26,297 bases of DNA. It comes from Allomeiothermus sp035760705 (GTDB lineage: Bacteria; Deinococcota; Deinococci; Deinococcales; Thermaceae). The stretch is from NCBI GenBank assembly GCA_035760705.1, contig DASTSL010000075.1, positions 1 to 26,297 on the forward strand, given 5' to 3'. The translations under genes were made by a program, and so were the position numbers. This document shows positions 1 through 6,089 of this stretch, one piece after another (the first letter of the stretch is position 1; the number at the start of each line of letters is the position of its first letter). A model generated the notes under the pieces. That model was given only the letters and a program-made list of their open reading frames with translations. It had not been told where the DNA came from and searched no databases.

Positions 1-544
1 GGTAGGGCCGCTCGCTCAGGGTGCTAAGGGTAATGCCGGGGGGGAGGGGGCGCTCGAGCGGCTTGGGGTCGAAGGTCTCAAGGTCGAGGGTGGAAGCCCA
101 CATCCGGTCTAGCTCGCGGAACCCTTGACGCAGGTAAAAAGCCACCTCGAGCCAGTCCTGGCGGCCCCGGGTCAGCAGGAGGGTCGGCGCGTGGGGCCTG
201 AGCCGCTCCATCAGGAAATCCCACAGGGGCTCGGCGAGGGCCTCGTAGCCGGGGCGCACCCGGTAATGCACCTCGAGGCGTGGTTTCGCCGAGCGGAGCG
301 AGGGGTGGCGGTCTGGCCCTGGGTTGTAGAAGGGGCGCTCATAGGAGACGAGCCCTACTACCTGACCCTGGTCTTCAGCCAGAAAGCGGGTCAGCAGGTC
401 CTCGGGTTTGCGGGTCTGGTCCATGAAGCGCAGGTTCTCCACGGTGCGGTTCGCTTCGGGATGGGCAGCGTTATAGATCGCCACATAAGCGGCGTAATCG
501 GCCTCGCTGAAATCGAAGGGGCGAATCTTGAGGTTGGGGTTCAT
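1..544 (-). CDS. GNAT-family N-acetyltransferase, C-terminus cut by window edge
   Basis: The minus strand is open from an ATG at 544 to the left edge (181 codons), so the C-terminal end lies outside the window. The protein starts MNPNLKIRPFDFSEADYAAY, a typical GNAT opening (strand, then helix), followed by FLAEDQGQVVGLVSYERPF (about residues 53-71), which matches the central acetyltransferase strands. A long-chain pattern of RPGYEALAEPLWDFLMERLRP then fits the acetyl-CoA-binding helix region, and the text around FYLRQGFRELDRMW resembles the C-terminal GNAT strand of a first domain, suggesting a two-domain GNAT. The start is supported by AAAGGAG about 7 nt upstream. Such enzymes transfer acetyl groups from acetyl-CoA to amines; the substrate cannot be told. 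It is read separately from the methyltransferase to its right because a strong terminator lies between them. Confidence 0.75.
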   Translation of the reverse strand, partial: MNPNLKIRPFDFSEADYAAYVAIYNAAHPEANRTVENLRFMDQTRKPEDLLTRFLAEDQGQVVGLVSYERPFYNPGPDRHPSLRSAKPRLEVHYRVRPGYEALAEPLWDFLMERLRPHAPTLLLTRGRQDWLEVAFYLRQGFRELDRMWASTLDLETFDPKPLERPLPPGITLSTLSERPY

Positions 545-600
545 GCGGGGGCTCCTTTGGGCTCGAGTCCGGGCTTGCTCGGTCGTGCCAATCCTCCTAA

Positions 601-638
601 TAAAAAATGTCCGGGGGTTTTGGTATCACCCCCGGACA
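601..638 (-). terminator. Rho-independent terminator, minus strand
   Basis: Bases 608-618 and 628-638 form a perfect 11-bp stem (TGTCCGGGGGT with its complement) with a 9-nt loop. Read on the minus strand the stem is followed at once by TTTTTTA, the classic intrinsic terminator layout. It would end transcription coming leftwards from the methyltransferase and the small frame at 654-740, and it isolates the GNAT gene. Confidence 0.85.
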
Positions 639-653
639 TATACGCGAGCTTCG

Positions 654-740
654 TTATGCTAATAGCGTAGCGACCCGGAGGCATACCGCTTCGACGATGC
701 CCAAAGCATCGGTGGATAGATAGCAGTGAGGGTTCATCAT
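654..740 (-). CDS. Possible 28-residue peptide between methyltransferase and terminator
   Basis: A 28-codon frame on the minus strand starts with two adjacent ATG codons (740 and 737) preceded by GAGGAGGTG, one of the best ribosome-binding sites in the window, about 8 nt upstream. It ends with TAA at 654-656, only 15 nt before the terminator stem at 608-638. The peptide has a polar start (MMNPHCYLSTD) and a hydrophobic, mostly helical-looking end (LGIVEAVCLRVATLLA) with two cysteines. I do not recognise it. The strong ribosome-binding site plus terminator makes it more than a chance frame, but without homologues this stays tentative. It could equally be a leader peptide or the end of the methyltransferase mRNA. 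Confidence 0.35.
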   Translation of the reverse strand: MMNPHCYLSTDALGIVEAVCLRVATLLA

Positions 741-859
741 CTGCGGTTCACCTCCTCGAGCACTCATGGTCGCATATATACAGCCGTTTTTGCAAGGTGG
801 GGGTATCTGCTGACTAAATGCCAGTATCCGCCAGCATACATACCACAGGTCCATCTTCA

Positions 860-1561
860 CTATAGTTTCTTCCCCACATATAGCCCCCGCCCGGTAAGCC
901 CCTGGGGGTCGTGTTCGACCTCGAGCCCCGCCCCCCTAAAGGCTTTTAGATACTCCTCCGGGGTGAACAGAAATAGCCGTAGCTCCTCGGTGAAATACTC
1001 GACACCTTGGGGGGTAGCGATTAGGTAGTGGAACCCGAGCACGCTTTCGCGTCCCTCCTGGCGGCTCACGTTCATCCGGGCCACCTTGAGGTCGGGCTCG
1101 TCGATAAAGAGTGCGTGGGGGCGGTTATTCTGCCAAACGCCAGGCGAAAACCAGGGTTCCACCAGCAATACCCCACCGGGGTTTAGATGGCGAGCCATGG
1201 AAGCTATCGCCTGATTTAGCCCTTCCACGCTCCCCGCATACCCGATCGAGCTGAACAGGCACGTCACCGCGTCGAAGGGGCAGCCCAGGTCGAACGAGCG
1301 CATATCCCCCTGGTGGAAGGCAATCTCGGGGTTGCGCTGGCGGGCTTCCTCGAGCTGCTTTGCATCGAGATCGAGCCCGACTGCCTGATAGTGGGCTTTC
1401 AGGTGCTCGAGGTGCTTCCCGGTGCCGCAAGCCACCTCGAGCAGGTTCTTCGCTTCCGGGTGGGCTTGCTGGATCCGCGCATGGACAGCCTCAGCCTCAG
1501 CCCGGTAATCTTTAAAACTATAGATCTTGTCGTAAAGCCAACCATAGGCGTTACGAGCCAT
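860..1561 (-). CDS. Class I SAM-dependent methyltransferase
   Basis: The 233-residue protein has a clear SAM-binding motif I, LEVACGTG (residues 41-48), followed by VGLDLDAKQLEEAR (motif II, acidic residue for the ribose) and HQGDMRSFDL (motif III). FDAVTCLFSSIGYA fits motif IV and LNPGGVLLVEPWFSPGVW is the conserved post-IV strand. The overall order and length match the Methyltransf_25 / DesVI-TylM1-like group, which includes sugar N,N-dimethyltransferases, but the substrate cannot be fixed from sequence. Start: ATG at 1561 has no Shine-Dalgarno sequence but has TATACT 7 nt upstream (1569-1574), so a leaderless mRNA is likely. The neighbour at 1715 is transcribed divergently. No sugar-biosynthesis genes lie nearby to support an antibiotic-sugar role. 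Confidence 0.85.
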   Translation of the reverse strand: MARNAYGWLYDKIYSFKDYRAEAEAVHARIQQAHPEAKNLLEVACGTGKHLEHLKAHYQAVGLDLDAKQLEEARQRNPEIAFHQGDMRSFDLGCPFDAVTCLFSSIGYAGSVEGLNQAIASMARHLNPGGVLLVEPWFSPGVWQNNRPHALFIDEPDLKVARMNVSRQEGRESVLGFHYLIATPQGVEYFTEELRLFLFTPEEYLKAFRGAGLEVEHDPQGLTGRGLYVGKKL

Positions 1562-1568
1562 GGGGCTA

Positions 1569-1574
1569 AGTATA
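1569..1574 (-). promoter_or_regulatory. -10 element for a leaderless methyltransferase mRNA
   Basis: On the minus strand TATACT ends 7 nt before the ATG at 1561, placing the transcription start at or next to the start codon. No convincing -35 box was found. This is one of eight start sites in the window with this layout. Confidence 0.5.
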
Positions 1575-1700
1575 GGGCATGCGTCGTACCCAAACGACCT
1601 GCGACCATCTCCATAGCTCGCGCGCTGCCGAAGATTCTGAGATCTAAAGCGGGGTTGAAGGAAGCGGTAAGTTTATTGCGACTATGTTCACTTCTTCACG

Positions 1701-1706
1701 TAGAAT
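1701..1706 (+). promoter_or_regulatory. -10 element TAGAAT before the SDR-like gene
   Basis: TAGAAT lies 8 nt before the ATG at 1715. TTGCGA at about 1676 sits 19 nt upstream as a weak -35 candidate. GGAG at 1707-1710 could also act as a ribosome-binding site, though transcription from this -10 would start too close to the ATG to include it. Confidence 0.4.
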
Positions 1707-1714
1707 GGAGTGGC

Positions 1715-2425
1715 ATGACAAGGGATCTGCTGGGTCTATCAGGCCGAATCGTCATGGTCACCGGGGCAGGGCGCGGTTTCGGGCGCTCACTGGCCCACGC
1801 CTACGGGCGCAACGGGGCCACGGTAGTGGCGGTAGACCCGGATGTCGAACTGGCTACCGGCGTAGCCTCCGAGGTAGAAGAGCTGGGCGCCACCGCCATC
1901 CCCATCCGGGGCGATATGGCGGTGGTGCTGGACGTGATGAGCACCTTCGACAAGGTGGAGGAGCTATTCGGCACCCTGGACGGTATCGTCCACGTGACCC
2001 GGGCCGATAGCAAGACCCCTTTTCTCGAGCTATTGGAAAGCGAGTGGTACGACCTGCTCAACGCCGACGTGAAGTCGAGCCTCTACGTGATGCAACACGG
2101 GTTGCGCTACCTCTCGGGCGGGGGTTTCGTGACGGTGGTGCTGCCCCCCTCGGGCCGCAATCAGCCGCACGTGCTCTCCATCCGGGGCGCAGTGGCGGGG
2201 CTGATCGAAGGCACCACCCAGATCTTCCCCGAGAACGTGCGGGTCAACGGCATTGTGCCCAGCCGGGACGCCTCGAGCAGCGAGTACGACCAAGCCCTGG
2301 TGCGGGCCGCGGTGGGGCTGGGCTCGATGGTCTCGGAGGGGATCCGCGGCCAGGTGATAGAGGTGCTTTTGCCCGAGCCGCCCCAGCCCCCGGAGATCTA
2401 CGACCTGCTGAGGGAACTGCCTTGA
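1715..2425 (+). CDS. SDR-fold protein lacking the catalytic Ser-Tyr-Lys
   Basis: This 236-residue protein is a short-chain dehydrogenase/reductase by fold: the NAD(P)-binding TGAGRGFG motif is at residues 16-23, an acidic end of strand 2 (VVAVDPD) follows, and the C-terminal half ends in VRVNGIVPS, which matches the conserved RVNxIxPG. The active site is not preserved. Where the family has YxxSK followed by AAVxGL, this protein has V153LSIR157 before GAVAGL, so the tyrosine is Val and the lysine is Arg, and the usual NISS serine strand reads VVLPP. It is therefore either an NAD(P)-binding non-enzyme or an enzyme with other chemistry. The upstream open frame back to 1313 is not used: similarity begins at MTRDLLGLSG. 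It stops 31 nt before the small frame leading into nrdR. Confidence 0.8.
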   Translation: MTRDLLGLSGRIVMVTGAGRGFGRSLAHAYGRNGATVVAVDPDVELATGVASEVEELGATAIPIRGDMAVVLDVMSTFDKVEELFGTLDGIVHVTRADSKTPFLELLESEWYDLLNADVKSSLYVMQHGLRYLSGGGFVTVVLPPSGRNQPHVLSIRGAVAGLIEGTTQIFPENVRVNGIVPSRDASSSEYDQALVRAAVGLGSMVSEGIRGQVIEVLLPEPPQPPEIYDLLRELP

Positions 2426-2456
2426 GTCACGTTCGCTAGGGGATAAAGGAGAGAGA

Positions 2457-2528
2457 ATGTCTTACCGTACGTCCAGGGCAAAACCTCAACGGCGTACAGC
2501 GTATGGCGTTCAACGGACATCCCTATGA
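2457..2528 (+). CDS. Small basic leader frame coupled to nrdR
   Basis: A 23-codon frame has a good ribosome-binding site (AAAGGAGAGAG just before the ATG) and its TGA at 2526-2528 overlaps the nrdR ATG at 2525 in the arrangement ATGA. The peptide is very basic (MSYRTSRAKPQRRTAYG and so on), with no recognised family. nrdR has no ribosome-binding site of its own, so translation of this frame could deliver ribosomes to nrdR. Its second half is made of the 7-nt array at 2491-2518. It may be a leader that only couples translation, or the peptide may matter; I cannot tell. The similar frame before the sugar ATPase (9205-9342) makes chance less likely. Confidence 0.45.
   Translation: MSYRTSRAKPQRRTAYGVQRTSL
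2491..2518 (+). repeat. Degenerate 7-nt periodic array
   Basis: Four consecutive heptamers read GGCGTAC, AGCGTAT, GGCGTTC and AACGGAC, sharing the pattern RGCGTNY in the first three. The array lies inside the small frame before nrdR. The units closely match the array at 16400-16434. Confidence 0.55.
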
Positions 2529-2995
2529 CCTGCCCCTACTGCAACGCCCCCGACACCCGCGTGATCGACTCCCGCCCGGCCAGCGAGGGCGGGGCCATCC
2601 GCCGCCGCCGCGAGTGCGAGAACTGCGGGCGGCGCTTCACCACCTACGAACGCGCCCAGGTCGAGCCCCTGATGGTCCTCAAGCGCTCGGGCCGCAAGGA
2701 GACCTTCAACCCGGAAAAGCTCTTGCGCGGGCTCTTATTGGCCTGCGAGAAGCGCCCGGTGGACACCGAAGCCCTGCAAAGATTCGCCTACAACTTCGAG
2801 GACAACGTGGACGCCGCCGAGATCACCTCCGAGGAGATCGGCCTCAAGGCGCTGGCCTTTTTGCGCGACCAAGACCCGGTAGCCTACATCCGCTTCGCCT
2901 CGGTGTACCGCGAGTTCAACTCGGTGGAGAACTTCATCGACGAGATCCGGCGGCTCGAGCAGCGCAAGGGGAAGGCACAAGGGGCGAAACACTAA
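2525..2995 (+). CDS. nrdR: Transcriptional repressor NrdR
   Basis: NrdR is the zinc-ribbon/ATP-cone repressor that shuts down ribonucleotide reductase genes when dATP is high, by binding NrdR boxes in their promoters. The 156-residue length is standard. The N-terminal zinc ribbon has its four cysteines at C3, C6, C31 and C34, with the conserved VIDSRP and IRRRREC text between the two pairs, then RRFTTYER. The ATP-cone follows, starting at about residue 50 (VLKRSGRKETFNPEKLLRGL) and ending with YIRFASVYREF, the conserved family signature. The start MTCPYC is the family start; it has no ribosome-binding site of its own and overlaps the stop of the small frame at 2457-2528, so translation is probably coupled. 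No ribonucleotide reductase gene is in the window. Confidence 0.96.
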   Translation: MTCPYCNAPDTRVIDSRPASEGGAIRRRRECENCGRRFTTYERAQVEPLMVLKRSGRKETFNPEKLLRGLLLACEKRPVDTEALQRFAYNFEDNVDAAEITSEEIGLKALAFLRDQDPVAYIRFASVYREFNSVENFIDEIRRLEQRKGKAQGAKH

Positions 2996-3033
2996 ACGCC
3001 TAAAGCTTAGCGCTCGAGGCTTTGAGCTTTGCC
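2992..3033 (+). repeat. Degenerate 7-nt periodic array starting in the nrdR stop codon
   Basis: Six consecutive heptamers read CTAAACG, CCTAAAG, CTTAGCG, CTCGAGG, CTTTGAG and CTTTGCC. Every unit begins with C and five of the six have T at position 2 or 3. The first unit contains the nrdR TAA (2993-2995), so the array begins exactly at the gene end. Confidence 0.55.
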
Positions 3034-3072
3034 AGGGTGAGGGGCGTCACTGCGCTCGAGGTCTCCCCTGTT

Positions 3073-3078
3073 TAGGTT
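3073..3078 (+). promoter_or_regulatory. -10-like TAGGTT before the LuxR-type regulator
   Basis: TAGGTT ends 7 nt before the GTG at 3086. There is no Shine-Dalgarno sequence there. The spacing matches the other leaderless starts in the window and favours GTG 3086 over the upstream TTG at 3077. Confidence 0.35.
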
Positions 3079-3085
3079 GGCTTTA

Positions 3086-3685
3086 GTGTCCGAAGTTCGG
3101 GTGTGGGTGATCTCGGAAGACCCTTGGGCCAGGGCCGGGTTGGCCGCGCTGCTCGCCGCTCAGGGGCTCGAGGTGGTGGGTCAGAGCCCGGGCGAGGCGG
3201 AGGCCATCTCGGAATTGCCGGAGGTGATCGTGTGGGATTGGGCGATCGGGAGCGAGAAAACCCTGGCTTCCCTAGCGGATGCCGGGCTGCCGGTTTTGGC
3301 CCTGCTCAACGAGGAAACCGAGGCCGCCCGGGTGCTTTCTGCGGGGGCCCGGGGGGTTCTCCTGCGCGAAGACGAACCGCAAACCCTCTCGGCGGCGGTC
3401 CGGGCGCTGGCGCAGGGGTTGATGGTACTCGAGCCCCAACTGTCAGGTCTGCTCGCTGCCCCAGAAGGAGAACCCCAACCCTTGAGCGAGGCGCTCACCC
3501 CGCGCGAATTCCAGGTGCTGCATCTGCTGTCTGAGGGTTTGAGCAACAAGCAGATCGCCAAGCGGCTCGAGGTCAGCGAGCACACCGCCAAATTCCACGT
3601 GGCCACGATCCTCTCCAAGCTGGGGGTCGAAAGCCGAACCGAAGCCGTAGTGCGGGCCGCGCAACTGGGGCTGATCCTGCTGTAA
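3086..3685 (+). CDS. Orphan NarL/FixJ-type response regulator
   Basis: The 199-residue protein has an N-terminal receiver-like domain (about 1-115) and a LuxR-type helix-turn-helix (about 135-199; LTPREFQVLHLLSEGLSNKQIAKRL is split here as LTPREFQVLHLL then SEGLSNKQIAKRL). The receiver keeps the acidic pair E11 D12 and the acceptor aspartate D51 (VIVWDW), but the conserved lysine is Arg (LLRED, R94) and the usual Thr/Ser after strand 4 is missing (VLALLNEE). Phosphorylation may thus be weak or unnecessary. No histidine kinase is adjacent; the next gene is the HtrA-like protease 87 nt downstream, which it might control. GTG 3086 is chosen because it gives the usual receiver start (MSEVRVWVISED) and has a -10 box 7 nt upstream; TTG 3077 is the alternative. 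Confidence 0.85.
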   Translation: MSEVRVWVISEDPWARAGLAALLAAQGLEVVGQSPGEAEAISELPEVIVWDWAIGSEKTLASLADAGLPVLALLNEETEAARVLSAGARGVLLREDEPQTLSAAVRALAQGLMVLEPQLSGLLAAPEGEPQPLSEALTPREFQVLHLLSEGLSNKQIAKRLEVSEHTAKFHVATILSKLGVESRTEAVVRAAQLGLILL

Positions 3686-3739
3686 CCTACCCACCTGGCT
3701 AGGATCCCTCCTGCCCATCCTGCGGATGCGCCCACCTGC

Positions 3740-3768
3740 TAGCCTCCTTACCCTCAGTAAGGAGGCTA
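3740..3768 (+). promoter_or_regulatory. Hairpin that sequesters the htrA ribosome-binding site (candidate RNA thermometer)
   Basis: Bases 3740-3751 pair perfectly with 3757-3768 (12 bp, loop of 5 nt, CCTCA). The 3' arm contains AAGGAGG at 3759-3765, which is the ideally spaced Shine-Dalgarno sequence of the protease gene (ATG at 3773), and the 5' arm is its exact complement, CCTCCTT. All of the ribosome-binding site is therefore buried. There is no T-tract after the stem, which argues against a simple terminator for the upstream gene. The start codon itself stays outside the stem. Confidence 0.6.
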
Positions 3769-3772
3769 AGCC

Positions 3773-4654
3773 ATGAGCAATCCGATCAATGATTTTTCCA
3801 ACGCGCTGGCCGCGCTCGTCGAGCAGGCCGCCCCCTCGGTGGTGCGTGTAGACGCTCGCCGCTGGGTGGGCTCGAGCGGGATCGTCTGGTCGGCGGAAGG
3901 GCACATCGTCACCGCCAGCCACAGCGTTCGCGGCGAGCAGGTGGAGGTGGGTCTGCCGGAGGGCATCACCGCGCCCGCCACGCTGGTGGGCCGCGACCCC
4001 TCCACCGACCTGGCCCTGCTCAAAGCCGATATGGATGGCCTGAAGGTTCCCGTATGGGTCGAGCCGGACGGCCTCAAGGTGGGCCAGGTGGTGCTGGCTT
4101 TGGGCAAGCCGGGGAAGAACGTGCGGGCGTCCTTGGGCATCCTCTCCAACCTGGGCGAGGAGTGGCGCACCCCGCTGGGGGGGAAGCTCGAGCGCTACAT
4201 CCAACCCGACGTGAGCCTGTACCCCGGGTTCTCCGGCGGGCCTTTGCTGGACGCCGAGGGGCGCTTTTTGGGGATGAACACCCGGGCTCTGCGCCGCGAC
4301 CTGGCGCTCACCATCCCCACGCCCACCCTCAAACGGGTGATCGAACGCCTGATCCGGCACGGTGGCGTGCGCCGGGGCTATCTGGGCGTGGGGGCACAAC
4401 CCGTTCGGCTGCCCCCCTCCGCCGCTCAGGAGAGCGGATTGCTGCTGGTCTGGGTGGAGCCGGGGAGCCCCGCCGAAGCGGGCGGGTTGATGCTGGGAGA
4501 TATCCTGCTGGCGATCAACGCAAACCCCCTGCGTCGTCTGGACGACCTGCTGGCACAACTCGCTGAGATGCCCGCCGGTACCTCGGTGAGCCTGAGGATT
4601 TTGCGGGGCGGGCAGATTCAGGACGCTTCGCTGACGTTGGGCGAGCGCAGGTAG
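3773..4654 (+). CDS. HtrA/Deg-like S1C serine protease with one PDZ domain, apparently cytoplasmic
   Basis: This 293-residue protein has the chymotrypsin-fold protease domain followed by one PDZ domain. The triad is visible: H50 in TASHSV, D79 in DPSTDLALLK and S154 in GFSGGPL (family consensus GNSGGPL). The PDZ domain runs from about residue 200 (RRGYLGVGAQPV) through VEPGSPAEAGGLMLGDILLAIN. Unlike usual DegP/DegQ/HtrA proteins it has no signal peptide or membrane anchor; the N-terminus (MSNPINDFSNALAALVEQ) leads straight into the protease domain, so it probably works in the cytoplasm as a protein-quality-control protease. Its strong ribosome-binding site is hidden in a 12-bp hairpin (3740-3768), suggesting translation that depends on temperature or on another factor. 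It follows an orphan response regulator. Confidence 0.9.
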   Translation: MSNPINDFSNALAALVEQAAPSVVRVDARRWVGSSGIVWSAEGHIVTASHSVRGEQVEVGLPEGITAPATLVGRDPSTDLALLKADMDGLKVPVWVEPDGLKVGQVVLALGKPGKNVRASLGILSNLGEEWRTPLGGKLERYIQPDVSLYPGFSGGPLLDAEGRFLGMNTRALRRDLALTIPTPTLKRVIERLIRHGGVRRGYLGVGAQPVRLPPSAAQESGLLLVWVEPGSPAEAGGLMLGDILLAINANPLRRLDDLLAQLAEMPAGTSVSLRILRGGQIQDASLTLGERR

Positions 4655-4704
4655 GAAGCTATAACCCACGACCATAACCTACTGCCCACGTAGCCCCACG
4701 GTTC

Positions 4705-4734
4705 TTCGCCCCATCCGCGCAGAAGCGTTATGAT
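4705..4734 (+). promoter_or_regulatory. Candidate promoter for ilvE
   Basis: TATGAT at 4729-4734 is a near-consensus -10 box, with TTCGCC (4705-4710) 18 nt upstream as a weak -35. Transcription from here would give a leader of roughly 40 nt containing the ilvE ribosome-binding site (GAGGAT just before the ATG at 4780). Confidence 0.4.
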
Positions 4735-4779
4735 GGCGGGACATGGCGCAGTTTCGCCAGGCGAAGCGAGGATGAGGAT

Positions 4780-5739
4780 ATGGCGACCGAACCCAAGGCT
4801 AAAAATATCGGCGGGGATAGCAGGATCAAAGCCGGGCTGATCTGGATGAACGGCCAGATGGTGCCCCAGGAAGAGGCCAGGGTGAGCGTGCTGACCCACG
4901 CCCTGCACTACGGAACCAGCATCTTCGAGGGTATCCGGGCCTACGACACCCCCCAAGGCCCGGCCATCTTTCGGCTCGGCGAACATGTCGAGCGCCTGTT
5001 CCACTCGGCCAAGGTGCTGATGATGGAGATCCCCTTCACCCCCCAGGAGATCTCCCAGGCGATCAAACAGGTGGTGCGGGAGAACGGTTACAAGAGCTGT
5101 TACATCCGCCCGCTGGCCTGGATGGGGGCCCACACCCTGGGCGTGAACCCCCTGCCCAACAACCCCGCCGAGGTGATGGTGGCGGCCTGGGAGTGGGGCA
5201 CCTACCTGGGCGACGAGGCGGTGAAGAAGGGGGCCAGGCTGATCACCTCTTCCTGGGCCCGTTTTCCCGCCAACGTGATGCCGGGCAAGGCCAAGATCGG
5301 CGGGAACTACGTCAACTCCGCCCTAGCCCGCATCGAGGCCCAGCAGCAAGGGGCCGACGAAGCTCTGCTGCTCGACAAGGAGGGCTTCGTGGCGGAGGGC
5401 TCGGGCGAGAACATCTTCTTCTTCAAGGGCAACACCCTTTACGTCATCGAGCACTCGGTGAACCTGATGGGGATCACCCGCGACTCGGTGATGACCATCG
5501 CCCGCGACCTGGGCTACGAGGTGCGCGAAGTGCGGGCTACCCGCGACCAGCTCTACATGGCCGACGAGATGTTCATGGTGGGCACCGCCGCCGAGGTCAC
5601 CCCGGTCTCTTATCTCGATCACCGCGCCATCGGCAAGGGCATGGCCGGGGAGCACACCATGCGGCTCCGCAAGGCCTACCTCGAGGCCGTCCAGGGGCAA
5701 AACCCCAAGTACGAGGCCTGGCTAAGCTACGTGAAGTGA
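4780..5739 (+). CDS. ilvE: Branched-chain amino acid aminotransferase
   Basis: IlvE is the fold-type IV, PLP-dependent enzyme that moves the amino group between glutamate and the 2-oxo acids of leucine, isoleucine and valine. The 319-residue protein carries the family text LIWMNGQMVP, LHYGTSIFEGIRAY, the PLP lysine K172 in KAKIGGNYVNS, and EGSGENIFF (E206 contacts the pyridine nitrogen). The end VGTAAEVTPV then HRAIGKGMAGEHT matches bacterial IlvE rather than D-amino acid aminotransferase or aminodeoxychorismate lyase. GAGGAT before the ATG supports the start. The N-terminal extension (MATEPKAKNIGGDSRI) is a little longer than in E. coli. It stands alone, with its own candidate promoter and a downstream hairpin. 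Confidence 0.95.
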   Translation: MATEPKAKNIGGDSRIKAGLIWMNGQMVPQEEARVSVLTHALHYGTSIFEGIRAYDTPQGPAIFRLGEHVERLFHSAKVLMMEIPFTPQEISQAIKQVVRENGYKSCYIRPLAWMGAHTLGVNPLPNNPAEVMVAAWEWGTYLGDEAVKKGARLITSSWARFPANVMPGKAKIGGNYVNSALARIEAQQQGADEALLLDKEGFVAEGSGENIFFFKGNTLYVIEHSVNLMGITRDSVMTIARDLGYEVREVRATRDQLYMADEMFMVGTAAEVTPVSYLDHRAIGKGMAGEHTMRLRKAYLEAVQGQNPKYEAWLSYVK

Positions 5740-5805
5740 GGCCGCCCGCCCAAGGGCTCCAGACCGGGTGAGACTGGCTGGAGGCCTTACACCAGACCAT
5801 CGAAC

Positions 5806-5851
5806 ACCTGACGCACCCCGACCGCCCATCTGCTGACGGTCGGGGTCAGGT
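5806..5851 (+). terminator. Probable ilvE terminator hairpin
   Basis: A perfect 10-bp stem (5815-5824 with 5837-5846; ACCCCGACCG) has a 12-nt loop. It extends through ACCTG/CAGGT (5806-5810 with 5847-5851) after a 4-nt bulge. Only a short TTT follows, so this is a weak intrinsic terminator or an mRNA 3' stabiliser. Confidence 0.5.
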
Positions 5852-6059
5852 TTGCGACGCTTGCTCGCCTAGGAGAGCGGGCTAAGAGCGGGCCGGGCTA
5901 GACGAACCGGAGCGTACCCAAGCGGTCTGGGTTGTGGATCGTGGCCTAATATTTTAGCCAGACCGGCCTCAGCAGGGAGCGGGCCCGTCCACAGAACCGC
6001 GAAACGCAGGACCTACAATTGAACCTATGCCGACGAATTCCCGAACGTCCTCCATGGCC
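5852..6059. other. Spacer between ilvE and the lacI-type promoter, with an inverted repeat
   Basis: No coding frame with a credible start was found here. The spacer holds an 8-bp perfect inverted repeat, CGGTCTGG at 5923-5930 and CCAGACCG at 5958-5965, around an AT-rich middle (CCTAATATTTTAG). It could be a second hairpin for convergent termination or a protein-binding site. I see no known RNA family. Confidence 0.35.
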
Positions 6060-6089
6060 TTGACAGAATCCGCATCCCTGCCTTATAAA
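6060..6089 (+). promoter_or_regulatory. Sigma-70-type promoter of the LacI-type regulator
   Basis: A perfect TTGACA (-35, 6060-6065) is followed by TATAAA (-10, 6084-6089) with an 18-nt spacer, or TTATAA with 17 nt. It is the clearest promoter in the window. Confidence 0.75.

Noticed and set aside
3740..3768. Hairpin as a terminator for the response regulator gene
   Set aside because: No T-tract follows on either strand, and the 3' arm is exactly the ribosome-binding site of the next gene. A regulatory reading explains more, though partial termination is not excluded.
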